Shown here piece after piece: positions 56,388 to 64,000 of a stretch of DNA of 64,000 bases (its first letter is position 1; each line of letters begins with the position of its first letter). Both the position numbers and the translations under genes were made by a program. The stretch is from Symbiodinium natans (taxonomy: Eukaryota > Sar > Dinophyceae > Suessiales > Symbiodiniaceae). The stretch is from NCBI GenBank assembly GCA_905221605.1, contig CAJNDS010000990.1, positions 567,235-631,234 on the forward strand, given 5' to 3'. The notes beneath the pieces were generated by a model. That model saw only the letters and a program-made list of their open reading frames with translations. It ran no database searches and was not told the DNA's origin.

Positions 56388-56828
56388 CATCCTCGCTACC
56401 AGAGAAGCCACTCCTGACCGATCCCCTCTAACAGCCTGCGCCAGGTGCACCAGCGGCCTTGAGGGAACTTTTTGTCAGGAGGTTCCTAACCTCTCATGAG
56501 GTACCAGCCTCTGGTAGCATCCCAAAGAGGATGATAAGCTGAGGTTCATCCTCGCTGCCAGAGAACACACCCCTGGCCGATTTCCTCTCACGGTTTGCAC
56601 CTAGTGCACCAGAAACCTTGAGGAATGTTTTGCCAGGAGGTTCAATCCTCTCATGAGGTACAACCTCTGGTAGCATCCCAAAGAGGATGGTAGCTTAGGA
56701 GGAGGTGTTTTCCTCCCCCTGTACTATAGGGCCAAGAGGGCCATCAGATGTGCCGGTACAGAGGCACGGTTTTCACAACCCAAACACCAAGAAGGTGGAT
56801 CGCATTTGTTCGCTCAACTCGGAAAAAA
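56388..56828 (+). other. LINE 3' UTR with two hairpin units
   Basis: Two related units of about 150 bp (56388-56547 and 56548-56694). Each starts CATCCTCGCTACCAGAG or a variant and ends CTCTGGTAGCATCCCAAAGAGGATG, which are mutually complementary, so each can close into a stem. The truncated copy at 49238-49673 keeps both. Such structures are likely landing sites for the element's own RT. Confidence 0.8.
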
Positions 56829-56846
56829 TTCGAACCCCCCCCCCCC
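56829..56846. repeat. Target-site duplication, right, and C-run
   Basis: TTCGAACCCCCCCC matches 49804-49817; the C-run then continues for four more bases before GAACC. Confidence 0.88.
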
Positions 56847-56849
56847 GAA

Positions 56850-57407
56850 CCTTGCTCGGAGCTTTTTAGGGAATAGGAGCTTAATGAACACACCAGGGTA
56901 TGCCACATCCCCACCACCCTCTCGCAAGGTAACCAGCAAGGCAGTACCTTTGGCGGGGACTTGCCAGCAACCGCAAAACCAAAGTCTACTCCATTCAGGG
57001 ACATCAATTAACTCAGGTGTGAGAAGGATGACTGACGCCTTTGGACAGACTCGGTGAAGCAGGCAGATCGACCAGGTATGAGTGCCTGGCTTAACCGCCA
57101 CAGGTGTGTCGGCACGCTTTACTGCTGCTTGCTCTGGGTAATGGTATTGCTCCGAAGGCTCCTTCTCAATTTCTGCCTCAGAGGCCATGGCTAAGAACTG
57201 GTAGCCAACTAGGCGCTCAAGTGGCAGGTGGGGGAGCCACATGTCCAGCACAAGTTTCATCGTGGGGCCCAGCTCATGATACGGTAGTGGCAGGTCCGTC
57301 AGGTGCGGCTTTGCTTCTACCAAGAGAACTTTGATGCATTCACTTCGTAGGTCTGCAATTCCCCGATTCGAGGCAGGAGGCAGCGATGAAGCGTAAAACC
57401 CTCTCAA
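56850..57407 (-). CDS. Unknown protein, coding block
   Basis: A minus-strand open frame of about 185 residues with ordinary amino-acid composition: LVEAKPHLTDLPLPYHELG, WLPHLPLERLVGYQFLAMAS, HTWSICLLHRVCPKASVIL, DVPEWSRLWFCGCWQVPAKG and EGGGDVAYPGVFIKLLF. The right edge has no ATG (TTG at 57405-57407), so this is probably an internal exon or gene fragment; an internal ATG at about 57261-57263 (MKLVLDMW) could also start it. The LINE target duplication lies at its left end, so its 3' part may have been interrupted by the insertion. No domain recognised. Confidence 0.4.
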
Positions 57408-57409
57408 CC

Positions 57410-59760
57410 GATTCTGTGTGGTTTCTGTTGTCTCTGATCCTTATGATCAATTGCCTCCACCTTGTATCTGGTGCAACCACTCTGGGTGTTCGAGTGGTGT
57501 TAGCCGCCAGCCTGCAATTCCGTGGTTTTGTCTGGATGCGGAGTTTCAGGATCTTCGAGCGAAATTGAGAGCGTTAGGGCTTTTGGGGCTGTGTTTCCAT
57601 GGTTGAGCAGAAATTGCAGCCATTGGGTCGCTTCTGAACAACTGATTTTTCGCACCTAAATCACAATCTATCGGCTGTATGAAGACGACACCTGAACTTA
57701 GACCGAGCGTCCACTTGGCCTCAGCGCAGGGGTGGACAAACAAAGGTGTTTTTTCGTTGTTGTTTTAGGTGTTTTGGAGGAGGTTGCTTTTCGGGTGTGT
57801 TTGAAGTGGCTTGTCTGCCCTTGGAGTCTCTTTTGCGAAGCATGTTTGGTCAAGTGCTCTTTGCAAGTGTCTTTGCAAGTGCATTGTGTTTGAGTGGCAT
57901 CAGTCCAAGCAAGTTTCGTCAAAACTTCCCATTTTTATAAAAGTTTGCATTCCCTTGATGAATTTGACACATTAATTGTGGACATGTGTGAAACGTGATT
58001 CTGTGGTTTGCACGTGCTTTTTCCGACGCAGTTGCAGACATGTTTTCGCAATTTTTTCAGATGGTCGTTGCAGAGTTCCAACTGACGTTTAGCACAGCGA
58101 CGGCCCCAGTTGATTTTCGTCTTTTCAGGTTCAAGTGTAGGTTACAGCAGATAGAAGGAGGCATTTGAAGACAGCAATCCTCAGAACTCTTGGAAGAATC
58201 CATGTTAAATGGACTTGCAAGATGTGCATGGCATCGGAGAGGAATACTTGTTGGTTAACGCTTCGGCACTGCGCGGCATGAGTCGCTTGGAGGGCAGTGG
58301 CCTTGCAGTAGCCTGCATATATTTGAGGTCTGCAATTTGAGAAGCAAATCGCCGTGCTCTTTTGTTTAAATTCGTGAAAGTTCCCATCCAACGCTGGGCC
58401 AGCGGGTGTTTTGGATTTGGAGTGCGAGAAACAACCGCGTGCAGATGTGTTCCAGCTGTCCGGGTCTTACTTCAGACAGCACCACACATCGTGGCAAAAA
58501 CGCAGCTGAATGGTCAAAAAAGACAAAACAGCTGTTGCCTCTCATCCTGTTCAGAAGTCTTTGTTGCAAGTGAGGCATATGAGGGCAAGCAAATGTTGGG
58601 TTCCGATGTTGTTTTTTGAGTTTTGTGGGTTGAGGGTGTGTGAATTGGGGGGGCGTTACGGGGGGACGAGGCCAGAAACACTTCATTCAATTACCACTTT
58701 GCTCTGTACCCAAGCTTGGAATTTCTGGACTGAAGTCTAGATGTGCCGCTGTTCTGGCGCCTTCCGTTAAGTGTTGTTCTGTCGAGTCACGTATGACACA
58801 GGGCCAGCTGTACTGTTGTCAAGGCAGCAGACACCACGGAGAGGAAGCGGGTGACGCATCAGCAGGTGCAGCTAGTGCTTCTTCTGCAATGTGGGCTGTA
58901 TGTTTTGGTTGCAGTTGGGACAGGTCTTATTCCTTCAGCACGCCAGAAGGCCCAGTCCAGAGGGCCAGTGAGGTGACAAAGGAGAAGATAGACGAGTCAC
59001 AGGAACAAACGTCGAGGCGTAGCCCATGTTTTTGGAGTAGACCGGTCTGAGGCCCTTTTATCACACACATGACACGTGAGACTTCACAAAAATGAGAACT
59101 GCCCAGCTGAGGTGTCAATTGCATCCGTGGTCTATTGTGAGCTCCACAGGCACCAGGGGAACTTTGCCCGGGTGATAGTGAGACCGACCTCTGCCAGGCA
59201 GTCTTTCGTGGGAATTGGAACTTCGTTTTTAAGCGATTTCAGGCTCCTCTCTGCCGTACCTGCCAGAAAGCTTAGTCTGAAGGATGCTTGTTGGGAGCCC
59301 TTGAACCATCACCGCGAATTTTGAGTCTGGCAAAGAGGTGCCGGTGGCTGAGATCTGCAGCGCCATGTGCTCGGAGAAGATCGGCAAAAGCTGCAGCTGC
59401 TTCAGTGTGGAGGCCAGAGAGAAGAAGAGCTTATTTTGTGCTGGCTTTTCTGTGTGACCCCTTCTCTCCAACCTCAACCCGAAACACATCGAAACACCCG
59501 CGAGGATCACCAGTTTTCCTCCAGAACCTTAGCAGAGCGACAGCTCTGGCTCCCGCTCCACCAACACATTTGAGATCATTTGAAGGCTTGTCGAACTTTA
59601 GAGTTTCAGCTTAGGCACAAGGCACAGCTGTCAGCTGCGCATGTCTGCTCCATGCTGCAGCCGATTTCACTCGAGCTCTTGCACCGTCCCCGCAAGAGCC
59701 ATAGGGCAGCAGCCTTGCTTGGCAGCCGTTGGGTTGCTTTTGCACTGCCCTTGATAAAAA
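57410..59760. other. Intergenic, possibly 5' flank of the downstream gene
   Basis: Moderately AT-rich with scattered frames (plus 58640-59050; plus 59288-59614) that lack motifs. No repeats of note and no telomere-like blocks, in contrast to the rest of the window. Confidence 0.4.
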
Positions 59761-59778
59761 CCAAAGTCTTCGCTTTCA

Positions 59779-62178
59779 ATGAAGCTTGTTCGTTATCTTC
59801 CCCTTCTCTCCCTTTTTGGCGTGGTGTGGGCCTTCAAGACCTCATTCGTCGAAGACGACGAAGAAGAGGACTTCAACATCGATGACACGGAGCCCCAGGA
59901 TTTCGGCAACTTCGCCGACCTTGCGATCGCCTTCCCGGTCGCGATCAGCAACATCAGCAACTGCACAAGCCTCCTCGCCTAAAGAGAGAGAGAGAGAGAG
60001 ACAGTCCGTTGCAGCAATCTCACCCAGACCTGACTCATCCTGGGGCGCGCCTTTTGCGCGGGGGACACCCCCCACATGCCCTGCAGAAGAAGAACAAGAA
60101 GAGAGAGCCAAAGAAGTCATAGAGCTTTTGGATTCATATGGACAGAGTTTCGTAGAGAACTGAGGCCTCCTCAGCGGAAGGGACGTCCACTCCGGGAACA
60201 TCACGCTGCCCGTCGGTGAGTCCCAGTACGAGGACCTGGAGATGCTCTTCGACAAAGTCAGCGGCTACTACACGGTGCTCCACGCCAGCATGGACGGCGG
60301 GGATGGGCCTGTGTACTGCCCAGAAAAATCCCTGCCACACCTCCGGGGCTGTGTGGGTATTGGCCTCTGCTTGCTCTCGCGTGATGTGCCAGAGTACATC
60401 GATATGTCGATGTACACCTCCTACCTGGAGATGCTAGACCGGTTCGAGGAGCAGACCTGGCCGATCCTGGAGAGGCCCTGGGGGGTTTAGGATACGAAAG
60501 GGCAAGGGCTTCTGGATTCTTGAGGCCCAGGCGGAAAATTACGGCTCTGAGGGACTCACTGCTACCTTTGGGGTGTGGGTTCGAAAAGACAGCCCCAGGC
60601 AGATCGCAATCGAAGGGACGTCGGTCCACTTGACCCTGGACACGCCGATCCCGGAGAAGTATTCCTGTAACAGTTTCGGTGAGACGCAGACCTTCCAAGC
60701 GAGCCTGCTCCAAGAAGACTTGTCCTCCACCCTCTCCATCTCATCGGCCATGGCAAGCGCCACGCACCTCACGCACCAGCTCCTGGATGCCCATGCGGCT
60801 CGCTCTTAAAAGCACAAAGCCCCCTCCCTCCACCTCTGGCAGTGAGGATCAGCTTGAGTAATTGAAAGAAGCACTCAGGTCGCAAATGCCTCGATGGACA
60901 CGATGGTGGACCAAATCCAGAATGCTTGGAGGCCGATCTGCCACAAGCTCTCTTGCGACCCTTCGAATTTCTGGGACATTCATTTCGCCTCGCACGCGCA
61001 GACCATGTCACTGGCAGAGGTGGGCTCCGCCACCACAGTGCGCGCGGAGGTCCGGAAGCGTCTGGGGCTGGAACGCCGCGTCAAGGCTTTCATGGTGGAA
61101 CATGCTGAGCGGATGGCCTCAATGATCCACACTGAAACCCAATCGCGAGCCGGTCGTTTCTTCGACTACAATTCCAAGTCTCATTCCGCAGTGGCAACTT
61201 GGAAGGAGTATGGGCGAAGAGGAAAAGACGCCATGATGGAGTTTGTGGTGCCTTACTCCTCAGCCATTGCCCGCGTGAACGAGACGCGTGCCACGGTCGC
61301 CTTCGATCAGGTCGAGTACCGAAAGTTTTGCCGAGATGAGGACCAGAAACGAGCTCGAGGGGATCCCCACGCCGCCAGGGCTTTGCTGGTGAGCAGACAG
61401 CCCTTTTGCCAAAAGAGAACTTTTTGTGAAGCATTGAGGTTGCGCAGGCTTTTTCTCTTCTTGAGCCCCCCCCTTCCAGGTCATCTGTCCTGAGTCACAC
61501 GGGGGACATGGAGCTGGACGAAGATGCGGACCTGGAGGATGAGCAGGCACATGGGGGATTAGTGGCGGGCTTTCAATCTTCAACCCCAAAAGCCCTATAG
61601 GACCCCAAAAGCATCACCTGGAGGTGACTCGGCATGGGAAAGGCTTCTTCAAGAAGGTCGGCAAAGTCGTCAAGAAGGCCGCCAAAGCAGTCGGGAAGGC
61701 CGTTGTGAAGGTAGCCAAGTTCATCATCAAGTTGTTTGCTTGCATCGGTGACATCTTTGAATTCGTCACCACTGGCTATGCCAAAGACATCGTCCCCGGA
61801 AACGTGGCCTTCGGGGCTGGTGTTACAGCGGGTGACATGGGAACGGGGCTCTACAACCTCATGAAGGGGCAACCACCGGTGACCTGGATCTCGCTTGACA
61901 TCGGCTTCGCTATCGGTGTGACATACAAAGCGGCCTGGGCGGGTTTCGGAGTGGGTGTGGGCGCCAGCTGCTCCGCTGCTGGCTGCGTTGCTTACGTGGG
62001 CGTCGGTGTCCTTGGCACCGTCAACCTGCCCATGCTGGTCCCTACCATATTCTGCCCTTTCGGTGCATACATTGGGGACCCGGTCACGGGCTTCCAGTGC
62101 TCCCAGGTCTTCGGTGGCTCCATCACAGCATTTTGCTGCAACTTTGACCTAATTACCGGAAAGAATGATTGCCGCTAG
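59779..62178 (+). CDS. Multi-exon secreted protein with cationic helix, unknown family
   Basis: Exon 1 (59779 to about 59975) encodes a classic signal peptide (MKLVRYLPLLSLFGVVWA, cleavage before FKTSF) and an acidic stretch (VEDDEEEDFNIDD). Exon 2 (about 60163-60800) encodes GNITLPVGESQYEDLEMLFD, SMDGGDGPVYCPEK, YLEMLDRFEEQTWPIL and, after a one-base frame change in a G run, RKGKGFWILEAQAENYG and TFGVWVRKDSPRQIAIEGTS. Exon 3 (about 60879-61388) encodes VDQIQNAWRPICHKLSCDPS and a helical part (EVRKRLGLERRVKAFMVEHA). Exon 4 (from about 61482) has an acidic piece (MELDEDADLEDE), then the Lys-rich helix and Cys/Gly-rich end. Introns are about 60-190 bp with GT or GC donors and AG acceptors. A possible trans-splice acceptor AG lies at 59763-59764. 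The family is unknown to me; secretion is inferred. Confidence 0.55.
59976..60162 (+). other. Intron 1 with (GA)n and border repeat
   Basis: Begins near GCCTAAAGAGAGAG with a (GA)n run at 59983-60001 and ends at CTGAG or CCTCAG. GCCTCCTC stands at both borders (near 59970 and 60167), a short direct repeat like those left by introner-type intron insertion. Confidence 0.4.
60480..60485 (+). other. Frame change in a six-G run
   Basis: Upstream, ERPWG is read in one frame and meets TAG at 60488-60490. Removing one G gives an open path through PWGFRIRKGKGFWILEA. No intron fits in so short a space. It is either a one-base sequence error in a homopolymer or a disabling mutation. Confidence 0.65.
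61580..62178 (+). CDS. C-terminal exon: Lys-rich amphipathic helix and Cys/Gly-rich tail
   Basis: An open frame from about 61549 to the TAG at 62176-62178. After PKSPIGPQKHHLEVTRHGKG comes a 29-residue stretch with ten Lys in a helical rhythm (VGKVVKKAAKAVGKAVVKVA), then a Gly/Ala-rich hydrophobic part (AFGAGVTAGDMGTGLYNLMK, DIGFAIGVTYKAAWAGFGVG) and eight Cys, ending GKNDCR. The helix would be strongly cationic on one face. That suits membrane or polyanion binding, but no function is established. The preceding acidic segment (MELDEDADLEDEQAHGG) is open in a different frame up to 61600, so a splice join or another one-base shift lies near 61550-61600. It might also be a separate gene. Confidence 0.5.
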
Positions 62179-62329
62179 CGTCGTTTGCGTCGCTGACGGG
62201 AGAAGAGCTCCCCGCAGCAATCCTGCCGGAGAGAGCAGCAGGGGAACCGCAAGGTTTGGAACAAAAGAAGCGCTTGCTGAGAAGAACATGGGGTAGCAGG
62301 AATGTTCCGATTTGCTCCTGGGGCAGGTG

Positions 62330-62405
62330 GGCCGATGTGGACCGATGTGGACCGATGTGGACCGATGTGGACCGATGTGGACCGATGTGGGCTGATGTGG
62401 GCTGA
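62330..62405. repeat. 10-bp minisatellite
   Basis: About seven copies of GATGTGGACC, the last two varying to GATGTGGGCT, starting about 150 bp after the stop codon of the secreted-protein gene. Confidence 0.96.
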
Positions 62406-62644
62406 AGATCGTCCGATGGCTGGCAAGCGCAGGGCACAGAGCAGTGCGTTCCTGTGGACATTACACGACGAAGCTTGCATAGCATGGTACTTGAGAACTT
62501 GGTAGAATCATCTTCCATCTTCTTGCTTGTTCTCCGCACTCCTATGCGCAGTGCTAGTCTTGATGCTGCCCTGAGACTTTCTCGCCGTGCACAGGACCTG
62601 ATTAAACGCTTAGAAATCGGCAGTCCTTACAGTACTGCTGTTGA

Positions 62645-63181
62645 ATGAATGTGGTCGTGATTGCAAAAGTTGTTGCTCTTGTTGCATGGCTATTGATGAC
62701 ACTATCGGATACAGTATCGTTCTTCGTACATTCGAAGCAGAGAGGCCTGACACCCGCCTCGACTCCATGTATTGTCGCTGCTTCTGTACTTCCGTGGCTT
62801 ATGGATCTATGGTTAATACATTTTTTACTTCAAGATGTCATGTCCCAGACTATGTCGACGGGTGTCGCAGCTTCTAAAGGGGGTTCGCTTCCCCCACCCC
62901 CTCACGCACCCACCCACAAGCATGCACGCGCACGCGCGCAGCTGCTTGGACTTGACCGGATCAACCCCGAAGCCCAAATCCCAGCCACAATCCTTGTCCC
63001 CGAAATTTTATTGTCATCTGTGTGGTGTGAACATATGTCTAGCACATCAGGGTCTGGCCGCAGCCGTGATTTGCCCTGGCTGGGAATTCCCGAGCTCATG
63101 TTGGGGCAGGTGCTGAGAGAGAAAAGCATCGTGTGGCACTCAGAGATATGTAGACCTACAGCTGAGACATCTCAAGACTGA
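62645..63181 (+). CDS. Small putative membrane protein
   Basis: 178 residues from an ATG. The first ~80 have two hydrophobic segments (IAKVVALVAWLLMTLSDTVS and PCIVAASVLPWLMDLWLIHF) that could span a membrane. The rest is Pro/Ser-rich and unremarkable, and may be non-coding. An overlapping Cys-rich frame (62641-62877) is an alternative reading. There is no family match by eye and no splice or expression evidence, so this is tentative. Confidence 0.25.
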   Translation: MNVVVIAKVVALVAWLLMTLSDTVSFFVHSKQRGLTPASTPCIVAASVLPWLMDLWLIHFLLQDVMSQTMSTGVAASKGGSLPPPPHAPTHKHARARAQLLGLDRINPEAQIPATILVPEILLSSVWCEHMSSTSGSGRSRDLPWLGIPELMLGQVLREKSIVWHSEICRPTAETSQD

Positions 63182-64000
63182 CCCAGCAAGAGACGAAAAG
63201 GCACTAAACTCACTAAACAGATTAATGATTGATTGATCTGTTTAGGAGTACAGTCGAAGACTGCAGTGATACGAACTGATGGCTTGAAAGCCTGAGTATG
63301 TCGGACATGCGAACAGTTCTTCGCTTCTTTCGTCCGATGATACCAAATTCTGGATAGTTCCCGAGAGGGGGTGGGGTGGGGCGGGGTGGTCATGAGACAC
63401 TGCAAAGTCTAGAACTCTCTGTTTCTGGGGTGTAAAGAGACTAGCATTCTGGATTGTTGAGGGGTTGCTAGTTGATTTGATCAAGTGAGGTGAGTGTTCG
63501 CGAAAGGAAAGGACGTGCAGGTCCCAGATAGAGAGTCAACATTCCCTGGCATATTACGCCCTGGCCACTTAATAGGAACTGAGCTTGGCTGATGTGCCTG
63601 TGGCGGCCCGGCCCCATAGTAGAATGTTTGCGAGGGCCACCACGCAACTCGAAAGCACAAAGCCCGTGGTCTGTGCAATGGCACAGCACTGCGTTCCGGC
63701 TGCTCCAATCAACCTGCTTGAATTCGCTGCATGCCTACACAGATGTCTTCATGCAGAGCAGACATCTCGGCGGATATGTCAAGCGCGACCAATATGAAAA
63801 TGGGCTTATGTCAGAAATCATGAGACATCATGTGGCCTGACTACCGATATCTGAGCATGCGGAGCTCATCCCAACCGTAAGACTCGTCTAAGGCTCTGGG
63901 CGTTTGCATTTACGCCTCAGAGTTTCCGGGTTCTCAATGCATTTGTTTTACACATGCGTCCCGTGTTTTTGAATCCTAGACTGGGGCACCTGTCTGGACA
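63182..64000. other. Intergenic, nothing recognised
   Basis: Mixed sequence with a small G-rich patch near 63366-63388. Open frames near 63585-63840 overlap on both strands without a motif. Confidence 0.4.

Larger units (their letters stand above)
49818..56828 (+). mobile_element. Full-length LINE (APE endonuclease, RT, RNase H)
   Basis: 7.0 kb from a spliced-leader relict (49818) to a six-A tail (56823-56828), flanked by perfect 14-bp target duplications. Order: short 5' leader, ORF1 (zinc ribbon plus coiled coil), ORF2 (endonuclease, RT, a zinc-finger segment, RNase H, C-terminal CxxC region), and a 3' UTR with two related hairpin units. The coding part is interrupted by a frameshift near 50330, an in-frame TAG at 50807, a disruption at 54590-54830 and a frame change near 55320, so the copy is probably inactive. 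A 5'-truncated sister lies 150 bp upstream. Confidence 0.95.

Noticed and set aside
49238-56828. The ~435-bp direct repeats at both sides of the LINE as LTRs
   Set aside because: Each copy ends in an A-run and has its own distinct 14-bp target duplication, so they are two LINE insertions, one truncated.

Overview
The window looks like nuclear DNA of a dinoflagellate, most likely of the Symbiodiniaceae type. The evidence is: plant/alveolate-type TTTAGGG telomere-like blocks scattered through the whole window in both orientations; a full-length LINE whose 5' end is a relict of the dinoflagellate spliced leader (TTGGCTCAAG); a Ty1/copia element of GC-rich codon use with a methyltransferase-fold module inside pol; very low gene density; and coding signal broken into short exons by introns full of repeats. 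No bacterial operon, rRNA, tRNA or CRISPR array was seen.

Layout. 1-1500: telomere-like blocks, including a head-to-head pair. 1502-9677: a minus-strand Ty1/copia retrotransposon with identical 126-bp LTRs; gag, protease-methyltransferase-fold-integrase, and RT-RNase H lie in three frames, and the RT lacks its catalytic YVDD box. About 9.9-15.2 kb: a minus-strand multi-exon gene for a Ser/Thr-rich mucin-like protein. 15.2-27.8 kb: mostly intergenic, with an AT-rich island (16.83-17.57 kb), one good unknown coding exon (17.8-18.1 kb), a giant triplet-repeat array (21.65-22.58 kb), fold-back elements and telomere-like arrays. 27.9-30.6 kb: an extremely C-rich satellite-like block. 30.6-49 kb: intergenic DNA with at least six MITE/fold-back copies, minisatellites and decayed triplet repeats. 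49.2-56.8 kb: two insertions of one LINE family, one 5'-truncated (49238-49673) and one full length (49818-56828), each with a perfect 14-bp target-site duplication. 56.85-57.4 kb: an unrecognised minus-strand coding block. 59.78-62.18 kb: a plus-strand multi-exon gene for a predicted secreted protein with signal peptide, acidic N-terminus and a lysine-rich amphipathic helix before a Cys/Gly-rich C-terminus. 62.6-64 kb: one small putative membrane ORF and little else.

The host genes have no recognisable functional link. The transposons explain most of the strong coding signal. The most unusual signals are the methyltransferase-fold module inside copia pol, a LINE that was evidently copied from a trans-spliced transcript, the paired hairpins in its 3' UTR, the MITE families, and the unidentified secreted-protein gene. 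Exon borders are approximate throughout because dinoflagellates use non-canonical splice donors, and all family assignments come from reading motifs without database searches.
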